Shown here piece by piece: positions 7,301 through 15,706 of a stretch of DNA of 64,000 bases. This DNA comes from Desulfurella acetivorans A63 (GTDB lineage: Bacteria > Campylobacterota_A > Desulfurellia > Desulfurellales > Desulfurellaceae): the NCBI GenBank assembly GCA_000517565.1, contig CP007051.1, positions 1,403,949-1,467,948 of the forward strand. The letters are read 5' to 3'. Positions within the stretch are counted from its first letter, which is position 1; each line of letters begins with the position of its first letter. The position numbers and the translations under genes were made by a program. Below the pieces are notes generated by a model that saw nothing but the letters and a program-made list of their open reading frames with translations, made no database searches and was not told where the DNA came from.

Positions 7301-10206
7301 ATGAAATAAACTTAGTTATAGATAGCAAAAAAGTTAAAGCTTTTGAAGGTCAAACAATACTGGAAGCAGCCAGAAATGCCGGTATAAAAATTCCGACACT
7401 TTGTGCTTTTGAGCATTTAAAACCTTACGGCTCATGCAGATTATGTATTGTTGAGATAGAAGGCAAAAAAGGATTTTCTGCAAGCTGTACAACATTGGCC
7501 CAAGATGGCATGGTTGTTTGTACTCAATCAGAAAAAATTAACAAAATAAGAAGAAATATTTTAGAACTTTATTTAAGCGAACACAACTTTGATTGCACAA
7601 CCTGCTCAAATAATTTAAGATGCGAGCTTCAAGAAGCTGCAAGTCTAGTTGGCATAAGAGATGTAAGATTTAATACAAAAACACATATAAAAAGCTACAA
7701 AGATAGTTCAAATCCTTATTTTGGGTTTGACTCATCAAAATGCATAATGTGTGCAAGGTGCGTGAGGGCTTGCGATGAAATTCAAGGAAATTTCGCTCTA
7801 ACAATACTATCAAGAGGATATGATTCGCATATTAAACCAGGTATTAACGATTTTATTAATTCAGAGTGCGTATCGTGTGGCGCATGCGTAAAGGCTTGTC
7901 CAACGGGTGCTTTAATTGAAAAAAATGTTGTCCAAAATGGCTCTGGTTATAATTTTACAAAAACTACATGCGGTTTTTGTGGTGTTGGCTGTCATGTAAT
8001 TGTTGAATCAAAAGCAAATACAATAGTGAATATCGTTGGAGACGATAAAGGTCCAAATGAAGGCCATTTGTGCGTAAAGGGGCGATTTGCTTGGGAATTT
8101 GTAAATTCAAGTGAACGCATAAAAAAACCACTTATAAGAGAAAAAATTACTGATGATTTCAAAGAAACTACACTAGAAGAAGCGCTTGATTTTGTTGCAT
8201 GGAAGTTTAAGAATATTAAAGAAAAATACTCAAAATATGCACTTGCTGCCCTTGCCTCTTCAAGATGCACAAACGAAGAAGTTTTTTTGGTTCAAAAATT
8301 AGCCAGATGCGCATTTGAAAACAACAATATTGATAATTGTGCCAGAGTATGCCATATGCCAACCGGTTTTGCGCTTGGCTTAGCATTTGGAACCGGTGCT
8401 GGCACAGCAGATATTGAATCTCTAAAAAAAGCCGAATGCATAATGGTGGTAGGCTCAAATACAACACATGCACACCCTGTGGTTGGCTCATTGATCAGAC
8501 AACTTGCAATATCAGGTAAAAAACTCATAGTTATTGATCCAAGAGGAATAGATTTAGCAAAACAACCTCATATAAAAGCTCTCCACCTGCAACCATACCC
8601 AGGTACAAATGTTGCTTTATTAAATTCAATAGCTCATGTAATTGTGAAAGAAAATCTGGATGATAAAGATTTCATAGAAAACAAATGCGATATAGATTAT
8701 TTCAAATTATGGCTGGATTTCATATCAAGTGACGAATACAATCCAACTAATGTATCAAAAATAGCAGGTGTAGATAGCCATTTAATTGAAAAAGCAGCCA
8801 GAGAATTTGCCACTTCAAAAAAAGCTACAATTGTTTACGGTCTTGGAGTAACTGAACATACATTTGGCTCAAGCGGTGTTTTTTGTTTAACTAACCTTGC
8901 AATGTTGTGTGGCTTTATAGGAAAAGAAGGCTGTGGTGTTTCGCCTTTAAGAGGCCAAAATAATGTTCAAGGCGCTTCTGATATGGGTGCTTTTCCAAAT
9001 GTATTTACCTTTTATAGGCATATAAGCGACGAACAAACACGCAAAACATTTGAATCTGTATGGAAAAAGATACTTGATACAAACGTTGGTTTTACTATAC
9101 CTCAAATGTTTAAAGCAGCAATTGATGGTAGACTTAAAGGTATGTATATTGTAGGAGAAGATGTCTTCCAAACTGACCCAAACACTTACCATATCAAAGA
9201 GGCATTGAGTTCTTTAGAATTTCTTGTAGTGCAAGAATTATTTTTAAGCCCAACTACACAATTTGCCCATGTGGTGTTGCCAGGTTCATCGTATTTAGAA
9301 AAAAATGGCACATTCACAAACTGGGAAAGACGGGTCTCAAAAGTTAACAAAGTTATAGAACCACTAAGCGGCATTGATGAGTATAAAATCATCACTGAGC
9401 TTTCAAAAAAGCTTGGCTATCCTATGGATTACAATAGCGAAGAAGAAATATTCAACGAAATTGCTCTACTTAGTCCACAATTTAGTACTTTAACTTATGA
9501 GAAACTACAAAATTACGGCTCGCTATTGTGGCCAGTTGATAGTAAAAATCAAACAGGCACACGTATACTTCACACAGACGAGTTTTTAAACAAAAAAGGC
9601 AAATTTTTCATAACCAATTATGTAGCAAACCAATTGCCAAACGATACCTACCCTTTTATATTGACAACTGGCAGAAACCTATATCATTACAATTCAAGCA
9701 ACCAAACACGCAAAACTAAAAATGTTGCTTTTTATGATGCTGATTACCTTGAAATTAACGAAAAAGACGCTGTTAAGCTAAATATATCAAATAATGATCT
9801 GGTTGAAGTCAAAAGCGAAAGCGCAAAAATCACATTAAAAGCAAAAGTTACAGATAAAATAAAGCCTGGTGTTTTGTTTACAACATTCCATTTTACAGAC
9901 CCAAAGACAAATGCCTTATTGTCACAAAATACTGATTGGGCTACAGATACACCAGAATATAAATTTATGCTTGTAAATATTAAAAAAGCAGATAAAGAAA
10001 CATACGAGATAAATCAAACTAAAAATCCAGGCATTTTGGAACAATACATAAAGATTTTTAAATTTTTTGAAAAATACCCACAAGAAACAAGAACCCAACT
10101 AATAGTAAATCATATAAAGAAAAATTGGGACACGGATAAAATTAATACATTGAAAACAATTGAACCAATTGATTATCAACTAAAACAGGTAATAGAAAGA
10201 GTTTAA
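7297..10206 (+). CDS. fdsA: NAD+-dependent formate dehydrogenase catalytic subunit (NuoG/FdhF-like)
   Basis: The 969-residue molybdopterin subunit oxidises formate to CO2 (or runs in reverse). Domains in order: [2Fe-2S] ferredoxin (about 1-80, CAFEHLKPYGSCRLC), His/Cys [4Fe-4S] site (HNFDCTTCSNNLRC), a two-cluster ferredoxin (CIMCARCVRAC and CVSCGACVKAC), then the FdhF core with its own cluster (CGFCGVGC). The active site reads ARVCHMPTGF, so the metal ligand is cysteine and not selenocysteine. The C-terminal dinucleotide-binding domain contains TGRNLYHYN. This is the FdsA architecture of soluble NAD-linked enzymes. No fdhD or fdsD lies next to it. Confidence 0.93.
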   Translation: MNEINLVIDSKKVKAFEGQTILEAARNAGIKIPTLCAFEHLKPYGSCRLCIVEIEGKKGFSASCTTLAQDGMVVCTQSEKINKIRRNILELYLSEHNFDCTTCSNNLRCELQEAASLVGIRDVRFNTKTHIKSYKDSSNPYFGFDSSKCIMCARCVRACDEIQGNFALTILSRGYDSHIKPGINDFINSECVSCGACVKACPTGALIEKNVVQNGSGYNFTKTTCGFCGVGCHVIVESKANTIVNIVGDDKGPNEGHLCVKGRFAWEFVNSSERIKKPLIREKITDDFKETTLEEALDFVAWKFKNIKEKYSKYALAALASSRCTNEEVFLVQKLARCAFENNNIDNCARVCHMPTGFALGLAFGTGAGTADIESLKKAECIMVVGSNTTHAHPVVGSLIRQLAISGKKLIVIDPRGIDLAKQPHIKALHLQPYPGTNVALLNSIAHVIVKENLDDKDFIENKCDIDYFKLWLDFISSDEYNPTNVSKIAGVDSHLIEKAAREFATSKKATIVYGLGVTEHTFGSSGVFCLTNLAMLCGFIGKEGCGVSPLRGQNNVQGASDMGAFPNVFTFYRHISDEQTRKTFESVWKKILDTNVGFTIPQMFKAAIDGRLKGMYIVGEDVFQTDPNTYHIKEALSSLEFLVVQELFLSPTTQFAHVVLPGSSYLEKNGTFTNWERRVSKVNKVIEPLSGIDEYKIITELSKKLGYPMDYNSEEEIFNEIALLSPQFSTLTYEKLQNYGSLLWPVDSKNQTGTRILHTDEFLNKKGKFFITNYVANQLPNDTYPFILTTGRNLYHYNSSNQTRKTKNVAFYDADYLEINEKDAVKLNISNNDLVEVKSESAKITLKAKVTDKIKPGVLFTTFHFTDPKTNALLSQNTDWATDTPEYKFMLVNIKKADKETYEINQTKNPGILEQYIKIFKFFEKYPQETRTQLIVNHIKKNWDTDKINTLKTIEPIDYQLKQVIERV

Positions 10207-10229
10207 AAATCATTAATAGGAGGAATTTA

Positions 10230-11003
10230 ATGAGTGAGATTCTAACATCCAAAGAAGGTAAAATCGGTTTTATCACACTAAATAGGCCTGAAAACTGGAA
10301 TACTTTTAATGTGGCTTTTGCAAGACAATTAAATGATGCACTTGTAAACTTTGATAATGATGAAAATGTGGCTGTTGTAATTATCAAAGCAAATGGAAAA
10401 AATTTTTCCGTAGGTATTGAGCTTGAAGAATTTAGAAAGGGAAGATCACATAAAGAATATAGGGAATTCATAAAACTAATGGATGAGCATAATCATACAA
10501 TTGCAAATATGAAAAAACCAGTAATTGCCCAGGTTCACGGTTATGCACTTGCAAATGGCGCAGGACTTGTTTTTGCTTGTGATTTAGCAGTTGCTGCAAA
10601 AAGTGCAAAATTTGGCACAACAGCCATAAACGTGGGTTTGATTTGCCTTGGTCCTGCTGTACCATTAACAAGACTTGTTGGTAGAAAAAGAGCCCTTGAA
10701 ATGGTTTTAACCGGTGAAATTATATCAGCCCAGCAGGCACTTGAGTTTGGGCTTATAAATCGTGTTGTAGATGATGAAAAATTAGAAGAAGCAACACTTG
10801 AGCTTGCAAATACACTTGCCAGCAAAAGCCCACTCGCGTTAGAAATTGGCAAAACCGGTATATACAAAATGAGTGATCTTGAGTACCACAAAGCAGCAGA
10901 CTATATGAGCGAGCTATTTGCAAGTTTGGCTGCTACAGAAGATGCCGTTGAAGGTGTTAATGCATTTATTGAAAAAAGACAGCCTAATTTTAAGAAAAGA
11001 TAA
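10230..11003 (+). CDS. Crotonase-superfamily protein, ECHDC3-like
   Basis: A 257-residue crotonase-fold protein with good Shine-Dalgarno (AGGAGG) before its ATG. The CoA-binding/oxyanion parts are recognisable (KNFSVGIELEEF, AQVHGYALANGAG). Both catalytic glutamates of enoyl-CoA hydratase are absent: the GGCE position is occupied by NGAG, and the QPEI position by TTAI. The segment INVGLICLGPAVPLTRLV, followed by RKRALEMVLTGE, resembles ECHDC3-type proteins, whose reaction is unclear. It follows fdsA by 23 bases and may be cotranscribed. Hydratase activity should not be assumed from the fold. Confidence 0.8.
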   Translation: MSEILTSKEGKIGFITLNRPENWNTFNVAFARQLNDALVNFDNDENVAVVIIKANGKNFSVGIELEEFRKGRSHKEYREFIKLMDEHNHTIANMKKPVIAQVHGYALANGAGLVFACDLAVAAKSAKFGTTAINVGLICLGPAVPLTRLVGRKRALEMVLTGEIISAQQALEFGLINRVVDDEKLEEATLELANTLASKSPLALEIGKTGIYKMSDLEYHKAADYMSELFASLAATEDAVEGVNAFIEKRQPNFKKR

Positions 11004-11028
11004 CCTTTATAGTTTTAGATTTTTTGAG

Positions 11029-11056
11029 TTGACAACTAAAGAATTTTTTTTATACT
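11029..11056 (+). promoter_or_regulatory. Promoter of tRNA-Phe
   Basis: TTGACA at 11029-11034, a 16-base spacer and TATACT at 11051-11056, 11 bases before the mature tRNA 5' end. Confidence 0.7.
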
Positions 11057-11067
11057 AGTAATTGCGT

Positions 11068-11143
11068 GCCGAGATAGCTCAGTCGGTAGAGCAAGGGACT
11101 GAAAATCCCTGTGTCCGTGGTTCGATTCCACGTCTCGGCACCA
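11068..11143 (+). tRNA. tRNA-Phe (anticodon GAA)
   Basis: A 76-base cloverleaf with acceptor GCCGAGA/TCTCGGC, D-arm GCTCAGTCGGTAGAGC, anticodon loop CTGAAAA with GAA at 11101-11103, T-arm GTTCGATTC, discriminator A and encoded CCA. Confidence 0.97.
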
Positions 11144-11514
11144 TTATTTTCCTTTAAAAACCCTATTTAAAAAGTAAATATTTAACAAAATATATAAAAG
11201 TAAAATACTAATTTTCTTTAATTACTTTTAATCATTTTTAATCTTTTTTAGCATTCTGTTGCACCATATTGAGTTTTATGCTTAATTCCGCCATATCAAC
11301 ATTCTTTAAAAATGTATTACACCAAAGCTTAAAAACTGTTAAAATGGTACAATTAATCAATTGGAGGTATGCTAATGATATAATTTGTTTGATCGTTAAA
11401 TTTTTAGTTTTTCTTTTTAAAAATTATATAATTATATCAATAATGCTTCTGTATTACGTTGACAGATTACAGTTTTAAATATACAGCTAACAAAGATATG
11501 CACACAAAAAAATT
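11144..11514. other. Intergenic region between tRNA-Phe and tRNA-Asn, no convincing gene
   Basis: This stretch is AT-rich with no supported gene. On the minus strand a tiny frame at 11294-11238 reads MAELSIKLNMVQQNAKKD, faintly like the start of YjfB-type motility proteins, but it stops after 18 codons. On the plus strand GGAGG at about 11363 is followed by only four codons. A decayed small gene is possible but cannot be shown. Confidence 0.5.
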
Positions 11515-11590
11515 TGGCTCCTCCGGAGGGACTCGAACCCCCGACCCGCTGGTTAACAGCCAGCTGCTCTACCGACTGAGCTACAGAGGA
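11515..11590 (-). tRNA. tRNA-Asn (anticodon GTT)
   Basis: A 76-base cloverleaf on the minus strand: acceptor TCCTCTG/CGGAGGA, D-arm GCTCAGTCGGTAGAGC, anticodon stem GCTGG/CCAGC with loop CTGTTAA (GTT), T-arm GGGGGTTCGAGTCCCTC, discriminator G, encoded CCA. Confidence 0.97.
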
Positions 11591-11603
11591 GCAACACTTT
11601 TGT

Positions 11604-11632
11604 ATAATATTACAATAAATTTTTTTTGTCAA
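11604..11632 (-). promoter_or_regulatory. Promoter of tRNA-Asn
   Basis: Minus strand TTGACA (11632-11627), a 17-base A/T spacer and TATTAT (11609-11604), 14 bases before the tRNA 5' end. Confidence 0.7.
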
Positions 11633-11643
11633 GTATTAAAAAA

Positions 11644-11672
11644 CTTGACATTGAATTCCTAATAATTTATTT
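11644..11672 (+). promoter_or_regulatory. Promoter of ppdK
   Basis: TTGACA at 11644-11649, a 17-base spacer and TATTTT at 11667-11672, diverging from the tRNA-Asn promoter and followed by a leader of about 30 bases with AGGAGG. Confidence 0.5.
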
Positions 11673-11710
11673 TCAAAATAACACGGTGCTTTTCAAATAG
11701 GAGGCTATAT

Positions 11711-14353
11711 ATGAAATTTGTGTATTTTTTTGGTAATGGGTTTGCAGAAGGAAATGGTTCAATGAAAGACATTTTAGGAGGAAAAGGCGCAGGATTGGCT
11801 GAAATGGCTCTTGCTAAAATCCCCGTGCCACCAGGTTTTACAATCAGTGCAGAAGTGTGTGATTATTACTACAAAAACAACAAAACATACCCTCCTAACT
11901 TAAAAGAAGAAGTAGAACAAAATCTAAAACGCTTAGAAGAAGCAACGGGTAAAAAATTTGGCGACAAAAACAATCCTCTTCTTGTATCTGTGCGATCTGG
12001 TGCAAAAATTTCCATGCCTGGTATGATGGACACAATACTCAATTTGGGTTTAAATGACGAAACTGTTATTGGATTAGCCAAATCTACAAACAATGAGCGT
12101 TTTGCGCTTGATTCATACAGAAGATTCATACAAATGTTTGGCGATGTAGCTGTTGGCATAGATAAAGAATTATTTGAAGATAAAATTAAAGAAATAAAGA
12201 AAAAAGAAAATATAAAATTTGACCACGAAATAAGCATTGAAGGCTTAAAATGGCTAATTAAAGAGTACAAAAAAATTTATGATTTAGCCGGCAAATCGTT
12301 CCCGCAAGACCCATTCAAACAGCTTTGGATAGCAATAGATGCAGTATTTAACTCATGGATGAACAAAAGAGCCATTGACTACAGGCGCATAAACAAAATT
12401 AAAGACAGTGATTTGCTTGGTACCGCAGTAAGTGTTGTAAGCATGGTTTTTGGCAATATGGGAGACGATAGCGGAACTGGCGTTGCGTTTACAAGAGACC
12501 CATCAACTGGAGAAAAAAAACGATACGGCGAATTTTTGGTAAATGCGCAGGGCGAAGATGTGGTTGCAGGTATTAGAAACCCCTACCCACTTGAACAATT
12601 AAAGCAAATCTCGCAAGAAGCCTATGATGAGCTGTTAAAAATATTTGATATACTTGAAGCGCATTACAAAGATATGCAGGATGTAGAATTTACTGTTGAG
12701 CGAAAAAAATTATACATGTTGCAAACACGTTCTGCCAAAAGAACAGCAAAAGCAGCTGTTAAGGTTGCAAAAGATATGGTAGAAGAAGGCTTAATTACAA
12801 AAGAAGAAGCCATCTCAAGAATCAGCACAGACCAAATAGATCAGCTTTTGCATCCTTCATTTGATGAAAAAGCAAAAAAATCAGCCAAACTTATAGCAAA
12901 AGGCCTTGGTGCATCACCTGGCGCGGCTTCTGGCAAAGTGGTATTTAGCGCACAAAAAGCTGAAGAAATTGGACAAAGCGAACCGGTAATCCTGGTTAGA
13001 CACGAAACAAGCGCAGAAGATGTTGCAGGTATGGCTGCTTCGGCTGGTATTTTGACTGCACAGGGAGGCAGGACATCGCATGCAGCGGTTGTCGCACGTG
13101 GTATGGGCAAAAGCGCAGTGGTTGGCTGCGAAGAAATTTCCATTGATTACAAAAATTTGCAATTTAGCGCAAATGGCACTGTTGTTAAAGAATTAGACAC
13201 AATAAGTATTGACGGCTCAACAGGCGAAGTCTTTTTGGGTGAGGTTAAGACCATAAAGCCATCTGGTTTAGATAAAGACCTATCACAAATTTTGCAATGG
13301 GCAGATGAGGTAAGCAGGATGTATGTTAGAGCAAATGCAGATACACCTCAAGATGCTAAGGTCGCACTCGAATTTGGAGCAAAAGGCATCGGACTTTGCA
13401 GAACGGAGCACATGTTTTTTGCACCCGATAGGATAAACACTGTAAGAGAAATGATAGTTTCAAAAGATACGCAAACTAGACAAAAAGCTTTAGATAAATT
13501 AATGCCGATGCAAAAAGAAGATTTTAAAGCTCTTTTTCGAACCATGAAAGGACTTGAAGTTACAATAAGACTTATTGACCCGCCCTTGCATGAATTTTTA
13601 CCACAAACCGATAGCGCCATAGAGGAAGTGGCAAGAAATCTCAATATATCTGTAGATGAATTAAAAGATACTATTAAAAACTTGCATGAATTTAACCCAA
13701 TGCTTGGTCACCGTGGCTGCAGATTAACCATAACTTATCCAGAAATTGCTATAATGCAAACAAAAGCAATTATCCTAGCGGCGCTTGAGCTAAAGCAAGA
13801 AGGCATTGAGTGCATACCAGAAATTATGATACCATTGGTAGGTATAGATGAAGAAATAAAGTACCTTAAAAATATTATAAAGCAAACAGCAGATGAGCTT
13901 ATACATCAGAAAAATACATCGCTTACTTACCTGGTAGGTACAATGATAGAAATACCAAGAGCCTGTACTGTTGCAGATGAAATTGCAAAAGAAGCTGATT
14001 TTTTTTCATTTGGCACAAACGATTTAACGCAAATGACATTTGGCTTTAGTCGCGACGATGCAGGCAGGTTTTTGTTTGATTATTTAGCAAAAGGCATACT
14101 AAAAGAAGACCCATTTAAAACAATAGATACAAAAGGCGTTGGAACATTAATGAAAATGGCTGTAGAAAAGGGTAAGATTGCAAATAAAAACTTAAGACTT
14201 GGCATTTGCGGAGAACACGGAGGCGACCCAGAATCTATTGAGTTTGTTCATTCAATTGGACTTGATTATGTAAGCTGTTCACCATACAGAGTACCGGTTG
14301 CAAGATTAGCCTGTGCACAGGCTACAATAAATAAAAAAGCCGATAAAGACTAA
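11711..14353 (+). CDS. ppdK: Pyruvate, phosphate dikinase
   Basis: PPDK interconverts pyruvate, ATP and phosphate with phosphoenolpyruvate, AMP and pyrophosphate. In an anaerobe this is the usual way to make PEP for gluconeogenesis. The 880 residues match the family length. The N-terminal ATP-grasp domain opens with GKGAGLAEM and has SVRSGAKISMPGMMDTILNLG. The central phosphohistidine domain carries the catalytic His in GGRTSHAAVVARGMG (about residue 455). The C-terminal PEP/pyruvate barrel has GLCRTEHMF, SFGTNDLTQMTFG and the catalytic cysteine in ICGEHGG near 835. AGGAGG precedes the ATG. The stop overlaps the convergent MFS gene by 4 bases. Confidence 0.97.
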   Translation: MKFVYFFGNGFAEGNGSMKDILGGKGAGLAEMALAKIPVPPGFTISAEVCDYYYKNNKTYPPNLKEEVEQNLKRLEEATGKKFGDKNNPLLVSVRSGAKISMPGMMDTILNLGLNDETVIGLAKSTNNERFALDSYRRFIQMFGDVAVGIDKELFEDKIKEIKKKENIKFDHEISIEGLKWLIKEYKKIYDLAGKSFPQDPFKQLWIAIDAVFNSWMNKRAIDYRRINKIKDSDLLGTAVSVVSMVFGNMGDDSGTGVAFTRDPSTGEKKRYGEFLVNAQGEDVVAGIRNPYPLEQLKQISQEAYDELLKIFDILEAHYKDMQDVEFTVERKKLYMLQTRSAKRTAKAAVKVAKDMVEEGLITKEEAISRISTDQIDQLLHPSFDEKAKKSAKLIAKGLGASPGAASGKVVFSAQKAEEIGQSEPVILVRHETSAEDVAGMAASAGILTAQGGRTSHAAVVARGMGKSAVVGCEEISIDYKNLQFSANGTVVKELDTISIDGSTGEVFLGEVKTIKPSGLDKDLSQILQWADEVSRMYVRANADTPQDAKVALEFGAKGIGLCRTEHMFFAPDRINTVREMIVSKDTQTRQKALDKLMPMQKEDFKALFRTMKGLEVTIRLIDPPLHEFLPQTDSAIEEVARNLNISVDELKDTIKNLHEFNPMLGHRGCRLTITYPEIAIMQTKAIILAALELKQEGIECIPEIMIPLVGIDEEIKYLKNIIKQTADELIHQKNTSLTYLVGTMIEIPRACTVADEIAKEADFFSFGTNDLTQMTFGFSRDDAGRFLFDYLAKGILKEDPFKTIDTKGVGTLMKMAVEKGKIANKNLRLGICGEHGGDPESIEFVHSIGLDYVSCSPYRVPVARLACAQATINKKADKD

Positions 14354-15501
14354 ATAAATTTTGAAGATTTTAATTTTAATACAAGGAGGCTTAAAAATAC
14401 AAGAGCAAAAGGCAACAAAAGGTAAAAAAGCATTTTGATATTTATAAAGTTTAATATATAGCCAAATATAAGCGGTGTAAGCGTACCAATGATATTAACA
14501 GTAGAAAAAAAGTAACTGTTTGCTATGTTTCTTTGAGAAACATCAAAACCTCTTGATAAACTAATAAGGGATAAAACAAATGTAAAACCGTGTGGAAAAC
14601 CAAGTATAAACAACGAAACCGCAAAAATAAAAGGAGAATTTGAAATAATCATCAAAAAGATACCACCAATTGTTAAAATACCCGAAAATATCATATCGTG
14701 AAAAATCTTTTCTGGAGGTTTTATAACTAAATATAGCCTGCCTAAAAATGAAGATGTAAAAAATAAACTAAAGTAAAGATTTATAGTTGAGATATCCAAA
14801 CCAAACACATCTTTTGCATAAATTCCTCCAAAAGCAATTAATGTTGCAAAAGGTATATTGTAAATCAATATACTAATTATTGCAGCTAAAAAGTACGGAT
14901 TTTTTGTAACCATTACTTTTTTTGTTTCCGCTTTTGACTTATCAGGAAATTGAATAAAAAAAGACATCAAAAAAGCAATAAAAGGAAAAATTGCAAATAT
15001 CAAAAATGATTCCCTTAAATTTACAAATTTCAGCAAAAAAGACTCTATAATAGGACCTATAATCAAAGAAGTACTAAGTGTTATTGTGTATATAGCTATA
15101 ATTCGCTCTCTTTTTAACCTATCTTCACAAAGGCCTGCTGCTGTAATAATATTAGGCATTAATGCACCTAGTGAAAAGCCTGCAATGCTAACTAAAAACC
15201 ATATATTTACACTATTTGAATAGTAAAACATTATAAAGCTTGCAAAATATAAAAAAGCAGAAAATACAAAAAATTTTTTTCTCGATGAGCTTTTTAGTTT
15301 AGCGTTTAAAAAAGCACTAACTAAAAATGGAAATACACCAAAAAGCGAACTCAAAATACCAATTTGCCAGGTAGTGAAATTTAGATAGTATTTTCCAAGT
15401 AAAGGTACCATTGTAAAAAGCATATTATTGCTTGCCCTTAGGGCAAATGTCATTGAGATTATTATAAGAACAATAAAAATAAGATTAATCTTTTTTTTCA
15501 T
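14350..15501 (-). CDS. MFS transporter
   Basis: A 383-residue hydrophobic protein with about twelve membrane helices and a central charged loop (FPDKSKAETKKVMVTKNP), typical of major facilitators. The N-terminus (SNNMLFTMVPLLGKYYLNFTTWQIGILSSLFGVFP) suits a drug- or sugar-efflux type, but the substrate is unknown. It is convergent with ppdK and isolated from other genes. The minus-strand sequence before the ATG holds TTGAAA-N16-TAAAAT ending 6 bases from the start and no Shine-Dalgarno, so a leaderless message is possible. Confidence 0.83.
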   Translation of the reverse strand: MKKKINLIFIVLIIISMTFALRASNNMLFTMVPLLGKYYLNFTTWQIGILSSLFGVFPFLVSAFLNAKLKSSSRKKFFVFSAFLYFASFIMFYYSNSVNIWFLVSIAGFSLGALMPNIITAAGLCEDRLKRERIIAIYTITLSTSLIIGPIIESFLLKFVNLRESFLIFAIFPFIAFLMSFFIQFPDKSKAETKKVMVTKNPYFLAAIISILIYNIPFATLIAFGGIYAKDVFGLDISTINLYFSLFFTSSFLGRLYLVIKPPEKIFHDMIFSGILTIGGIFLMIISNSPFIFAVSLFILGFPHGFTFVLSLISLSRGFDVSQRNIANSYFFSTVNIIGTLTPLIFGYILNFINIKMLFYLLLPFALVFLSLLVLKLKSSKFI

Positions 15502-15609
15502 AAAAATATTTTATATCAAAATTAACTTTTTTCAAACATTTAGTATAAATTTTTTGCAAAACAATACGTTATCGAAAAGTAGAATTAAAAAACAATAAAA
15601 AACCTCTAT

Positions 15610-15685
15610 TGGTGGACAGTAGGGGATTCGAACCCCCGACCTCATGCGTGCGAAGCATGCGCTCTCCCAACTGAGCTAACCGCCC
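15610..15685 (-). tRNA. tRNA-Ala (anticodon CGC)
   Basis: A 76-base minus-strand cloverleaf. The acceptor GGGCGGT/ACTGTCC contains the G3:U70 alanine identity pair. The anticodon stem CATGC/GCATG encloses loop TTCGCAC, giving CGC, which reads only GCG. Discriminator A and CCA are encoded. No promoter is evident in the 21 bases after the upstream MFS gene, so it is probably cotranscribed with it. Confidence 0.93.
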
Positions 15686-15706
15686 CTGCCATTATCATTA
15701 TTGTGT

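Noticed and set aside
8340-8370. Selenocysteine formate dehydrogenase
   Set aside because: The metal ligand codon is TGC (Cys) in GCCAGAGTATGCCAT; there is no in-frame TGA.
11238-11294. 18-codon frame like the start of YjfB
   Set aside because: Too short, ends in a stop after 18 codons, and no ribosome site; kept only as a note in the gap entry.
11432-11662. Protein frames across 11432-11662 on both strands
   Set aside because: They read through the tRNA-Asn gene, as do similar frames over tRNA-Leu (29009-29093) and tRNA-Ser (60281-60368).
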